From CAYOHG01 sp964465125 (lineage in GTDB: Bacteria; Planctomycetota; Phycisphaerae; UBA1845; Fen-1342), in contig CAYXIO010000047.1 of the NCBI GenBank assembly GCA_964465125.1, positions 1 through 32,593 of the forward strand: DNA of 32,593 nt. Direction: 5' to 3'. Made by a program: the position numbers and the translations under genes. The notes under the pieces are model-generated. The model was not told the DNA's origin. It worked only from the letters and a program-made list of their open reading frames with translations, and did not search any database. Shown here piece by piece: positions 25,701 to 32,593 of this stretch (position 1 is the stretch's first letter; every line of letters starts with the position of its first letter).

Positions 25701-26876
25701 CGCGGTGAGTTCCCCGCGCGGCGGTTCGATCGTCAGGGCCGCGAGCTCGCGCGAGCGCTGGCTGAGCGTCACGGTCAGCGGGCCGGCGTCCGTCGCCCCG
25801 ACCCGCAGCCGAATCGTTTCGTCGACGCCCGTGACCGGAGTATCGGCGCGCAGCACGGCGCCGTGCTCCAGCACGTCCGGAAGCGGAAACGAGCGCGTGA
25901 TTCCGGCAGGCGCGTTCAAGCGCAGCTCGTAGCGAAGCCCGGCGCGCGGCGTGAAATCCACCTGGCCGCGGCCTTCGTGAACGCTTCGCAGCCCCGCGAT
26001 GGCATTGCCGGCCGAGTCGAACACGCTGCCGGCGATGTCGGCCGGCTTGCCGTCCGGGCGGCGCGCTTCGAAATAGACGCGCGCCGGCAGATCGACGACC
26101 AGATCGCCACCCTCGGGGTAGAAGCTCAGATCCAGCGTCTGAAGCAGAATCGGCAGCGTCTTGGTGGCGGTCTCGTTGGCGCCGCCATCCTCGATCATCG
26201 CCGCAAACGTCCCTTCGCCGCGCTCGATGGATTCCGGCAGCGGAAAGTCAACGGCGTAGAGCGTGTCCGACATCCGCCGCATCGGTCCGCGAAAGACTTC
26301 GGCGCCGTCGACGCGCGCGATGCCGGTGACTCTCAGCTCGGCGGCCGCGCCGCCCTCGCTGCGCTCGATGGAGATACTCGCCTGGACGGTGTCGCCCGGT
26401 CCGTATCCGTCGCGAACAAAGGTGATCTGCGACTTGAAGCGCGGCGGCTGGTAAGCGCGGATTTCGAAGGAGCGCTCGGCGGGCGGGTCGCCGGTGGTCG
26501 GGAAGGAACACTTGACCTGGTAGCTGCCCCCGGGCTGACCTTCCGGAACGACCCATTGCGTTCCGAACGTCCCTCCGGCGGCGTTGAGCCAACCGTCAAA
26601 GACCGTTTCGCCGCGCGGCCCCAGGACCTGCGTTTGAACCATGTACTGCTGATCCGCGGCCAGTGGCGTCCGGCTCAGCGCGTTCAGCCGCACGCCGCGG
26701 ATGAACACGCTCTCTGCGGCGCGGTAAATGGGCTTGTCGGTGGCAAGCGCGGTCAGAAAGGCGTCGCCTGAAGTGATCACATCGCTCTGCTGGGTTGCGG
26801 CGTGTGCGACCCACAGGCCGGTCAGACAGGCTACGGTTCCGATCGTGAGCGTGAGCAGAGTTCGCGCGCGGCGCAT
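22770..26876 (-). CDS. Bacterial alpha-2-macroglobulin
   Basis: A 1368-residue secreted protein. ATG 26876 follows AGGAGA by five bases; the longer frame to 27002 adds sequence before the signal peptide. The N-terminus is a Sec signal (LLTLTIGTVACLTGLWVAHA, cleavage after AHA); the Cys inside lacks a proper lipobox. The MG-type domains begin at TDKPIYRAAESVFIRG. The central A2M domain is recognised by VYWCESVQTDAQTGEARVRF and SQAVTSFRILADA. C899 lies in SGCFEQTSS, a CxEQ thioester site (usually GCGEQ). The alpha-toroid follows (GHEALTAYGLLQF, NGGFRLD, THAYVVWALLESG), and then the receptor-binding-like C-terminal domain. The function known for the family is a protease trap that protects the envelope. 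No penicillin-binding protein 1C gene is beside it. Confidence 0.9.
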   Translation of the reverse strand: MRRARTLLTLTIGTVACLTGLWVAHAATQQSDVITSGDAFLTALATDKPIYRAAESVFIRGVRLNALSRTPLAADQQYMVQTQVLGPRGETVFDGWLNAAGGTFGTQWVVPEGQPGGSYQVKCSFPTTGDPPAERSFEIRAYQPPRFKSQITFVRDGYGPGDTVQASISIERSEGGAAAELRVTGIARVDGAEVFRGPMRRMSDTLYAVDFPLPESIERGEGTFAAMIEDGGANETATKTLPILLQTLDLSFYPEGGDLVVDLPARVYFEARRPDGKPADIAGSVFDSAGNAIAGLRSVHEGRGQVDFTPRAGLRYELRLNAPAGITRSFPLPDVLEHGAVLRADTPVTGVDETIRLRVGATDAGPLTVTLSQRSRELAALTIEPPRGELTALAIRPPADTAGVLTATVWDASHKPLAERLIFRQPKHQLQIELQPTRSTYTPASPAEVLVRVRDESGRPVAAWLGLTITDDSVLEMIERREQAPRLPAMALLESEVRELADAHVYLDPTSPTAGTQLDLLLGTQGWRRFAYFDAQTFLTARGDAARRVLGFRDPSLVLRTAGFDGAILDEVRRGGVWAAHEVPAAAAAPMRRIEPLEFGLADVQDRKDAALQELGIFAEQADKQALFIAELRQKAADELAAARFWAGEGGGRGIAPTLVAVREYAHKSPASSQPEGPRSDFTETVYWCESVQTDAQTGEARVRFNLSQAVTSFRILADAFDQRGALGAAATLIQSVEPFTIEPRLPIEVTAGDVVDLPVTVSNRGDTALEHVQLDAEIAGDSRCTAPCDFTLEADTRSGQTVRVTVGTKPGEFELTLKGHAAERGDAATHKLVVAPLGFPFEIAFGGILNPDGVVEQEIEIPADVVSHSLATTVAAYPTPLANLTQALQALIREPSGCFEQTSSTTYPLTMAQQYFLTHSGVNPKLIEDARSKLERGYQRLVGYECKQRGFEWFGADPGHEALTAYGLLQFVDMSKVRSVDASMLQRTRGWLLARRDGNGGFRLDSKALDTFGRAPRETTHAYVVWALLESGENGLSAELDELRRIVAVSKDTYILALAANAFALAGDSAAARGLMQRLDEAQAADGHVDAALTSITSSGGDALKIETTALAVLAWLRDPAFTGSTAKAMRFIADSCKNGRYASTQSTVLALRAITAYDKARQAVRKAGALRLSIDGQSIGGPVNFDGSSTETLMLPDFAELLSPGKHVVRLEMKGGTAMPCSLAVRLHRLQPPSSSECKLNLAVRLSHDKIAAGEIGEMQVEVTNRTDQPVPTPIAIISLPGGAEPRHDQLKELVKAGRISAYEVRGREVVLYWRGLSPNQQVEIPLTVVAAVPGTYTAPASRAYEYYTDEHKVWVAGPRLTITAD

Positions 26877-27049
26877 GTCCGTCTCCTGGAAGGGCGACCC
26901 GGTTTCGAGCTTCGACTCCTCGCAGCATTCGACGGACGATCTCGGTGGCAGGTTCCCGGCGGGGGCGGATTGGGGGGGATTTTGCTGCGATGCGGCGTCC
27001 AAGGTCCCTGATTCGTACTCCTGACCACGGCCGGTTACACTCCGCCGCG
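26877..27049. other. Divergent promoter region
   Basis: 173 bp between the alpha-2-macroglobulin and obgE. TACACT at 27036-27041 could be a -10 box for obgE, only eight bases before its ATG, which would make that mRNA nearly leaderless; no good -35 box is seen. No convincing promoter for the minus strand. Confidence 0.3.
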
Positions 27050-28201
27050 ATGTCGAGCACGGGTTCCGACAAGTTGTTCGTCGACGTGGTCCGCATTCAC
27101 GTTCGGGGCGGCGATGGAGGCTGCGGCTGCGTGAGTTTTCGGCGGGAGAAATTCGTGCCGAAAGGCGGACCGGACGGCGGCGACGGCGGCGCCGGCGGGT
27201 CCGTATATCTCGTGGCGCGCGAAGACGTGCAGACGCTGCTCGACCTGGCCGGCCGGCATCATTGGACCGCCGACAGCGGCAAGCAGGGCAGCGGCGCCAA
27301 CCGCGTCGGGCGCAGCGGCGAGGATCTGCGCGTGAACATCCCCGCCGGCACGCTGGTCTACGACGACGAGAGCGGGCGGCTGCTCAAGGACATGGTCGAC
27401 GATGGGGAGGCTGTGTGCGTCGCGAAAGGCGGGCGTGGCGGGCGCGGAAACGCGCGCTTCGCGACGGCGACACACCAGACTCCGCGCGAATCTGAGCCCG
27501 GAGAGCTCGGGCAGGTTCGGCGATTGCGGCTGGAGCTGAAGCTGATCGCCGACGTCGGTCTGGTCGGGCTGCCCAACGCGGGCAAGAGCACGCTGCTGTC
27601 GCGCGTAACCAACGCGCGGCCGAAGATCGCGGACTACCCCTTCACGACGAAGGAGCCGCAGCTCGGCATCGCCGAATTGTCCGGCTTTCGACGGCTCGTG
27701 TTGGCGGACATTCCCGGGTTGATCGAGGGCGCGCATGAGGGCGTCGGCCTGGGCGATGCGTTTCTTCGTCACATCGAGCGAACGCGCGTCATCGTTCACC
27801 TGATCGACCTCTGTCCGCCCGAGGGCGCGCCGACGCCGCTGGAGGCCTACCGCACGATCCGCGGTGAGCTGGAGAAATACAGCGCCGCGCTGGCGGCGCG
27901 GCGCGAGCTGCTGGTCGGCACGAAGCTGGATCTGACCGGGGCGTCCGAGTCGTTGACGGAGTTGAGCGAGACGCTCGGGCAATCCGTGCTGGGGATCTCA
28001 GGCGTCAGCGGCGAGAACCTGCGAGCTCTGCTCGAACAGATTTGGCAGACGGTCGAGCAGGTTCGAAGGCAGGAGCCGAAGCGTCCCACGGAACAGATCG
28101 ACTTCGGCGACATCGACGCCGACTTCTGCGAACCGCAGCGGCCGGGCGTGGAAGAGAATTTCGGGATGGGTGCTCCGGACGAGCGCGGAGAACGGGCATG
28201 A
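27050..28201 (+). CDS. obgE: Obg-family ribosome-assembly GTPase
   Basis: A 383-residue GTPase for 50S assembly and stress control. The glycine-rich Obg domain covers about 1-160 (VRGGDGGCGCVSFRREKFVPKGG split over two motifs, GGRGGRGNARFAT). The G domain has G1 GLPNAGKS, G3 DIPGLIEGAHEGVGLG, and TKLD in the G4 place. The C-terminal OCT domain is absent; the protein ends in a short acidic tail. ATG 27050 is not preceded by a Shine-Dalgarno sequence; the upstream frame from 26945 has no coding look. The stop overlaps coaX by four bases. Confidence 0.93.
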   Translation: MSSTGSDKLFVDVVRIHVRGGDGGCGCVSFRREKFVPKGGPDGGDGGAGGSVYLVAREDVQTLLDLAGRHHWTADSGKQGSGANRVGRSGEDLRVNIPAGTLVYDDESGRLLKDMVDDGEAVCVAKGGRGGRGNARFATATHQTPRESEPGELGQVRRLRLELKLIADVGLVGLPNAGKSTLLSRVTNARPKIADYPFTTKEPQLGIAELSGFRRLVLADIPGLIEGAHEGVGLGDAFLRHIERTRVIVHLIDLCPPEGAPTPLEAYRTIRGELEKYSAALAARRELLVGTKLDLTGASESLTELSETLGQSVLGISGVSGENLRALLEQIWQTVEQVRRQEPKRPTEQIDFGDIDADFCEPQRPGVEENFGMGAPDERGERA

Positions 28202-28983
28202 GCCGCGCGGTCTTGCCGGCACAAGCGCTGCTGGTGGTGGATATCGGGAATACGCGCATCGGGATGGCCGTGTGGGATGACGACGGGCTGCATCCGGCCC
28301 GGCGCGTTCCGAGCGATCAGCCCGACGCCTGGGGCAGCGTCCTGGGCGCGCTCTGGTCGGAGACCCGGGGCGCAGCGGGTCGGGCGGTGGTCGTGGCTTC
28401 GGTTCGCGCGGATGCGACGCGGCGTTTCCTGGATCTCGCCGGCGACGTGTGCGGCTCGGAGCCGTTCGTCGTGCGCGACGATCTGCCGTTGCCGCTCGTT
28501 CTGGAGATCGAGAACGAGCAGGAGGTCGGCGTCGATCGCGTCTGCTCGGCCGCCGCCGCCTACGACCGCATCCAGGGCGCCTGCGCGGTCGCGTCGTTCG
28601 GCACGGCGATCACGATCGACTGCGTTTCCAACGACGGCCGGTTTCTGGGCGGCGCGATTCTGCCGGGGCTGAGCATGTGCTACGACGCGCTGCACGCACG
28701 CACCGCGGCGCTGCCGCGCGTCGCGGGCGGGGTGCCGCGCGGGCCGTTCGGGCGGAATACCGAGGAGGCCATCACGAACGGCGTGATGTTTGGAGCCGCC
28801 GGGGCGCTGCGCGAGGTGGTCGAGCGATTCGCGAGCGAGCTGGGGCGCTGGCCGCAACTCGTGCTGACCGGCGGCGATGCCCCGCTGATCGCGAGTCTGG
28901 TCGATTTTGCCGACTCGATCGTGCCGGATTTGTGCCTGATCGGGGCCGGTCTGGCGTATCGCAAGGCGTGCGGGCAGGCCTGA
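28198..28983 (+). CDS. coaX: Type III pantothenate kinase
   Basis: A 261-residue ASKHA-fold enzyme for the first step of coenzyme A synthesis. Visible motifs: VVDIGNTRIG (DxGNT phosphate loop), GVDRVCSAAAAY (GxDR with catalytic Asp), FGTAITIDCV (GTAxTxD) and GAILPGLSM. It starts within the obgE stop (ATGA), so translation is likely coupled. The joint obgE-coaX arrangement indicates constitutive expression. Confidence 0.93.
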   Translation: MSRAVLPAQALLVVDIGNTRIGMAVWDDDGLHPARRVPSDQPDAWGSVLGALWSETRGAAGRAVVVASVRADATRRFLDLAGDVCGSEPFVVRDDLPLPLVLEIENEQEVGVDRVCSAAAAYDRIQGACAVASFGTAITIDCVSNDGRFLGGAILPGLSMCYDALHARTAALPRVAGGVPRGPFGRNTEEAITNGVMFGAAGALREVVERFASELGRWPQLVLTGGDAPLIASLVDFADSIVPDLCLIGAGLAYRKACGQA

Positions 28984-29001
28984 CTCGCCGGATGCTTCGT
29001 C

Positions 29002-30261
29002 ATGACGAACACGGCTCCCGATCCTGTCCATTCACCGGCCGGATGGGCTGCGCTGCTCACCGGCGGGGGGCCGGCGGCGATCGCGGTGGTCCGCGTCTGG
29101 GGGCCCGCGGTTTCCGGCTTCATCGCACGTCACATTCGCTTTGTTTCCCGGCACATTGAATTGCCGCCGATCGCTCGGGCGACGCTTCTGGATGACCGCG
29201 GGTGCGACGCGGACGACATTCTGCTCACGCTGCACCCGGATCGAACCGACATTCGGCTGCATGTGCACGGGAACCCCGTGCTCGTCGATCGTCTGCTGTC
29301 CTGGGTGAAGCAACTTGGCTTCGAGGTTGTCGAGCCCGGCCATGAGCCTGCCGTCGGCCTGGGGTCGAGGCGAACGGGTCTTGCGGGCGTGCCGGTCGCG
29401 CCGATGAGCTGGCCATCGGCAATGCACGTGATTGAGGCGGACGTTTGGCAACGTCTCCCGAGCATGAAGACCGAACGCGGAGCGCGCTGGCTCTTGTCCC
29501 AGGCCGGCGCTCTGGAACAGGAAATCGAGCGCATTCGCAGGTTGAGCGATCTGGACGCGGCGCGGAGCGCCTGTCAGGCGTTGGCGCGCCGGGCGGACGT
29601 GGCGGAGTGGTTTTCGCGGCCGCTGCGGGTCGTGTTGCTCGGTCCGCCGAACGCGGGCAAGAGCACGCTGGTGAACGCTCTGACCGGGAGGCCGGTCAGC
29701 GTGGTGACGGCGCAGCCGGGCACGACCCGCGATTGGGTGGAAGCGCCGTCTGAGGTGGCGGGCTTCCCGGTGTGCTGGCTGGACACCGCCGGCATTCGCG
29801 AGAGCGGCGATCCGCTGGAGGCGGCCGGCGTCGAACGCAGCGAGCGGGTGCGCCAAGCCGCGGACGAGGTGATCGTCGTGTTGGATGGCGGCCTCGCGGC
29901 GGCGCCCCTGGCCGGGCCTTTCATCGAACGATATCGCGACCTGTTGCCGGCGTGCGTCGCGATCAACAAGTGTGATCTGTGGACCACGTCCCGGCGTCCG
30001 GACTGGCTGACCGGGCTGCCGCCGGCCTGGTTGAGCGTCGCGATCGACGTTTCCGCCGAGCGCCGCTGTGGGCTGGAAGCACTCGCGGATCGGTTGCTGG
30101 CGGGTGCCGGACGGGAGCCGGCGCGGCTGGAAACCCCCGCACCGATCTCGCATCGGCTGCGGGATCACTTGGGCGAGGCGGCCTCGGCGACCGAGATTGA
30201 GGCTATGCGGAGCAAGTTGGACGCCTGCCTGAACGGCGTCCCGCGGCCTGCGGCGAGCTAG
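29002..30261 (+). CDS. MnmE-like GTPase lacking the catalytic Cys tail
   Basis: A 419-residue protein. The first 120 residues resemble the folate-binding N-domain of MnmE (TGGGPAAIAVVRVWGPA against the usual TPPGxGGIAIIRISGP). After a helical linker comes a G domain with G1 GPPNAGKSTLVNAL, TTRDWVEA, G3 DTAGIRESGDPLEAAGVERS, and G4 NKCD. The end (MRSKLDACLNGVPRPAAS) lacks the C-[ILV]-G-K motif required for tRNA wobble-uridine modification, and the protein is somewhat shorter than MnmE (about 450). It is therefore a MnmE paralog or a degenerate copy, probably not the tRNA-modifying enzyme. ATG 29002 is 18 bases after coaX; a Shine-Dalgarno sequence is weak. Confidence 0.85.
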   Translation: MTNTAPDPVHSPAGWAALLTGGGPAAIAVVRVWGPAVSGFIARHIRFVSRHIELPPIARATLLDDRGCDADDILLTLHPDRTDIRLHVHGNPVLVDRLLSWVKQLGFEVVEPGHEPAVGLGSRRTGLAGVPVAPMSWPSAMHVIEADVWQRLPSMKTERGARWLLSQAGALEQEIERIRRLSDLDAARSACQALARRADVAEWFSRPLRVVLLGPPNAGKSTLVNALTGRPVSVVTAQPGTTRDWVEAPSEVAGFPVCWLDTAGIRESGDPLEAAGVERSERVRQAADEVIVVLDGGLAAAPLAGPFIERYRDLLPACVAINKCDLWTTSRRPDWLTGLPPAWLSVAIDVSAERRCGLEALADRLLAGAGREPARLETPAPISHRLRDHLGEAASATEIEAMRSKLDACLNGVPRPAAS

Positions 30262-30277
30262 CCCACGCGCGGTTGGC

Positions 30278-30307
30278 TTGCGGTCCATCAAGCGTACGCC
30301 GTACACT
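30278..30307 (+). promoter_or_regulatory. Candidate promoter of the CBS-domain gene
   Basis: TTGCGG (30278-30283) and TACACT (30302-30307) with 18 bases between. The same TACACT followed by a CCGCCGCG-like tail is found before obgE. Based on sequence only. Confidence 0.35.
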
Positions 30308-30375
30308 CGCCGCGCGTTCCTCCGTCGGACGCCGCGTTCGACGGGCAGGGACCGGCCAAAGTCAAGGATGGGCGA

Positions 30376-31647
30376 TTGGAAGTAGTTGCGGGCATAGTAC
30401 TTATCGCCGCGGTTGCGTATTCCTCGATGCTCGTATTCGCGCTCCGCGAGCTGTCGAGGGCGCGCGTCGGAGAGCATCTCTCCGAGGCCAGGCGACGTGT
30501 TTGGTTCCCGCGGCTGGACGCCTGCGAGACCGAATTCCAGCTTCTGACCAGCGCGCTGCGCCAGGCGCTGCTGCTGGTTCTGGTGTTTGCCGTAATCGCC
30601 TGGATTCCCGGCTCCGGGCCCGGGCATTTCACCGATCTGCGCGCGCTGCTGACTCAACTGGCGGTTGCGGCGGGGCTGCTGTTGATCTTCGCGATCGCGC
30701 TGCCGCACGCACTGGCGCGATACGCCGGCGCGGCGATCATCGCGCGCAGCCTGTGGCTGCTCTGGCTGCTGCGCTGGCTGCTGTTCCCGTTGACGTTTCC
30801 GCTGCTCGGGGTGGATGCGATCGTGCGGCGTCTGTTGGGGCGCCCGGAAGTCACCGAGGAGAGCACCGCCGAGATGCACGAGCAGGAGATTCTGGACGCG
30901 GTCTCCGAGGGCGAGCTGAGCGGCGCGCTGGACGAGGAGCAGAAGGAGATCATCGAGTCGGTGTTTGCGCTGCCGGGGACGCCGGTGAGCGCGGTGATGA
31001 AGCCGCGCACCGAGATCGTAGCGCTGGACGTGAAATCGACCTGGGAGCAGGTCCGCCAGACGATCGTGGCGGCGGGGCATTCGCGCATTCCGGTGTATGA
31101 GGGCACGCTGGATCACATCGTCGGAGTGCTCTACGCCAAGGACCTCTTCCGGGTGAACTCGCCCGAGCAGTTCGACCTGCGCCGGGCGATCCGCACCGTG
31201 CCGTTCGTGCCGGAGGCCAAGTCGGTCGACGCGCTGCTGCGCGAGCTGCGCCAGCGGCGGGTGCACATGGCGATTGTGCTGGACGAATACGGCGGAACGG
31301 CCGGGCTGGTGACGATCGAAGACGTGCTCGAGGAGCTGGTGGGCGAGATCGCGGACGAGTTCGACACGGGCGGACTCGAGCCGATTCAGCACGTTGACGC
31401 CAATACGCTGGAGGTCGATGCCCGCGTGCCGGTTCGCGACGTGAACGAAGAGCTGGATATCGAGCTGCCGGAGGACGGCGCGTACGACACGATCGGGGGC
31501 TTCGTCTCCGCGACGCTGGGCAAGATTCCGGCGCGCGACGAGGAAGTCCGGCACGAGAACATCCGCGTCCGGGTGCTCGAAGCGGACGTCCGCCGCATTC
31601 GCCGTCTGAGGATTCACGTCGAGCGCGAGCAGGCGGAGGTGTCGTAA
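30376..31647 (+). CDS. CNNM/CorC-family transporter with CBS domains
   Basis: A 423-residue membrane protein of the HlyC/CorC (TlyC) type, thought to take part in Mg2+/Co2+ efflux. A TTG start at 30376 is chosen because AAGGA lies seven bases upstream and there is no in-frame ATG or GTG after the last upstream stop. Four hydrophobic segments (VVAGIVLIAAVAYSSMLVFA; LLLVLVFAVIAWI; LAVAAGLLLIFAIAL; LWLLWLLRWLLFPLTFPLL) form the DUF21-like part. Two CBS motifs follow (VMKPRTEIVAL...HSRIPVYEG...VGVLYAKDL and VHMAIVLDEYGGTAGLVTIEDVLEELVGEI, given in parts), then the CorC_HlyC domain (DTIGGFVSATLGKIP). Promoter candidate at 30278. Confidence 0.9.
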   Translation: MEVVAGIVLIAAVAYSSMLVFALRELSRARVGEHLSEARRRVWFPRLDACETEFQLLTSALRQALLLVLVFAVIAWIPGSGPGHFTDLRALLTQLAVAAGLLLIFAIALPHALARYAGAAIIARSLWLLWLLRWLLFPLTFPLLGVDAIVRRLLGRPEVTEESTAEMHEQEILDAVSEGELSGALDEEQKEIIESVFALPGTPVSAVMKPRTEIVALDVKSTWEQVRQTIVAAGHSRIPVYEGTLDHIVGVLYAKDLFRVNSPEQFDLRRAIRTVPFVPEAKSVDALLRELRQRRVHMAIVLDEYGGTAGLVTIEDVLEELVGEIADEFDTGGLEPIQHVDANTLEVDARVPVRDVNEELDIELPEDGAYDTIGGFVSATLGKIPARDEEVRHENIRVRVLEADVRRIRRLRIHVEREQAEVS

Positions 31648-31770
31648 GCCGCCGGTTCGACGTTGGGATCGTCGCGTCCGACGGAACTGGCGAAGTCAAT
31701 CTGCCCGGGCTCGTCCGCATCCACCCGCGCGGCGCTGCCTATGCGGCCGCTCGCGCGGTCGCCAATTCCG
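31648..31770. other. Intergenic region, no gene seen
   Basis: Between the CBS-domain gene and the next promoter. A weak CGACG/CGTCG hairpin (about 31657-31673) could be a terminator; nothing else is supported. Confidence 0.3.
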
Positions 31771-31800
31771 TTGACGCGCGGAGCGGGGCGTTCCTAGGAT
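31771..31800 (+). promoter_or_regulatory. Sigma-70 type promoter of the lipoprotein gene
   Basis: TTGACG (31771-31776) and TAGGAT (31795-31800) are 18 bases apart, and are strong matches (five and four of six). Start of transcription would be near 31807, about 47 bases before the ATG. Confidence 0.5.
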
Positions 31801-31853
31801 GCGCCGCGACCTTGTGATAGAACGTTGTCTGACCCCTGCGGACGGAATACACG

Positions 31854-32593
31854 ATGCCTGCTTTGCGGATTGGAACGCTGCCGGGAATGCTGCGCATGCT
31901 CCTGCCTGTGCTCCCCGCCGTCCTGATGGCGGGCTGCCCGCCGACACAGCCGGGCGGCGACGCGTCCGGAAGCGGTACAGCAGCCACCGATGACGCCGGC
32001 CGCGCCGCCGCGCTCCAGCGCATCAGCGGCACACTCGCGTCCGTCGAGTTCGACGGAGCCCCGGAGACCGCCGACGCGATTGCAAGCAATCTCGCCGATG
32101 ACCCCGACGTTGCCCGGACGGCGGTGCTCGACACCGTCGTGCTGGTGCAGTTCACGGACGGCGAGACGCTTGTCGTCGTCGCCAGCGGCTTTGGGAGCAA
32201 TCCACCCGGCGGCGAATCCGACGCCGACGCGCTCACCAGCGATATCGCCAAGCCGAAGGCTCCGCCGCGGCAACTGCTCGCGAGTGCGGCCGTACGCGAG
32301 CTGCGCGCTCAGTCGACGAAGTTGACGCGCGTTCCTTCCGCCAAGACGGCGACTCTGATCAACACCATGGGAACGGCCTACAAGGACTCCACCGGCCTGC
32401 TTGCCGGCTGGTTCGAGACGGCCGGGTACCAGCCGATCCGGGTTGAGGGGACGGTCGAGGACTTTCGGAGCCGCATGACGGACCTCGGCGTGCTCTACAT
32501 GAGCGGCCACGGCATGCTCGTGCCGCCGGACTTTCTGGTACAGGAGAAGCTATGCAATGCGCCAACCTCGCTTCCGGGTTTACGATTCTTTGA
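31854..32593 (+). CDS. Lipoprotein with caspase-fold-like motif, 3' partial
   Basis: An open frame of 246 codons that runs off the window end without a stop. ATG 31854 begins a lipoprotein signal peptide: MLRMLLPVLPAVLMAGC, with lipobox LMAGC at the SPII site. A low-complexity Gly/Ser/Asp region follows. Later comes TLINTMGTAYKDSTGLLAGWFETAGYQPI and, about 25 residues on, LGVLYMSGHGML. A hydrophobic strand that ends in SGHG after a G-Y-x-P/V helix-strand unit is the look of the catalytic His region in caspase-like (CHAT, gingipain, metacaspase) folds; the catalytic Cys would lie beyond the window. The family is not certain, and the N-terminal half is not recognised. Confidence 0.65.
   Translation, partial: MPALRIGTLPGMLRMLLPVLPAVLMAGCPPTQPGGDASGSGTAATDDAGRAAALQRISGTLASVEFDGAPETADAIASNLADDPDVARTAVLDTVVLVQFTDGETLVVVASGFGSNPPGGESDADALTSDIAKPKAPPRQLLASAAVRELRAQSTKLTRVPSAKTATLINTMGTAYKDSTGLLAGWFETAGYQPIRVEGTVEDFRSRMTDLGVLYMSGHGMLVPPDFLVQEKLCNAPTSLPGLRFF

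Noticed and set aside
24876..26771. A 631-codon plus-strand open frame
   Set aside because: Antisense to the alpha-2-macroglobulin; low-complexity, charge-rich translation.
29032..31617. An 861-codon minus-strand open frame
   Set aside because: Antisense to the MnmE-like and CBS-domain genes, Arg/Gln/His-rich composition typical of a shadow frame.

Overview
The window looks like a piece of a high-GC (about two thirds G+C by eye) planctomycete chromosome. The clues are a secreted protein that joins NxxGxxAF-type tandem repeats to a C-terminal dockerin-like calcium-repeat pair, a bacterial alpha-2-macroglobulin, several small secreted proteins, and the mixed use of Shine-Dalgarno and SD-poor starts. 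The assignment is inferred from gene content only; there is no rRNA, tRNA, CRISPR array or transposase here.

Left flank (1-4760). The first ~95 bases contain long C homopolymers that look like a contig-end artefact. A small Cys-rich secreted protein (171-537) is broken by a +1 frameshift. A LolA-like secreted protein and a four-helix membrane protein follow on the plus strand, facing the dockerin-tailed repeat protein (2736-4457) on the minus strand.

Central region (4763-22633). All genes but one run on the minus strand and form a [NiFe]-hydrogenase island. In transcription order: a globin-coupled histidine kinase and an NtrC-family activator; a short gap with a candidate TGC-N10-GCA palindrome and a candidate sigma-54 -24/-12 element; then hypF, hypC, hypD, hypE, a lone receiver protein, a six-helix histidine kinase with the RegB-type GGxxNPF motif, hydB, hydG, hydD, hydA (a group 3b, NAD(P)-linked cytoplasmic hydrogenase), the HydA C-terminal endopeptidase, hypA, hypB and finally an NAD-type malic enzyme, ended by a hairpin and T-run. 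Most junctions overlap by 4 or 8 bases or have very short gaps, so this is probably one ~14.5 kb transcription unit carrying a full maturation set. The layout suggests two sensory inputs: a haem-globin (probably O2) sensor driving sigma-54 transcription from outside the operon, and a quinone/redox-type sensor kinase encoded inside it. A divergently encoded pseudo-receiver (22244-22633), whose phospho-acceptor position looks lost, sits beside the globin kinase.

Right flank (22770-32593). A large alpha-2-macroglobulin with a CxEQ thioester motif runs on the minus strand. Divergent from it is a plus-strand housekeeping run: obgE, coaX (type III pantothenate kinase, overlapping obgE by ATGA), an MnmE-like GTPase without the C-terminal catalytic-Cys motif, and a CNNM/CorC-family membrane protein with CBS domains. 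A lipoprotein with a caspase-fold-like SGHG motif runs off the right edge.

Many long ORFs on the opposite strand of these genes are by-products of high GC and are left out.
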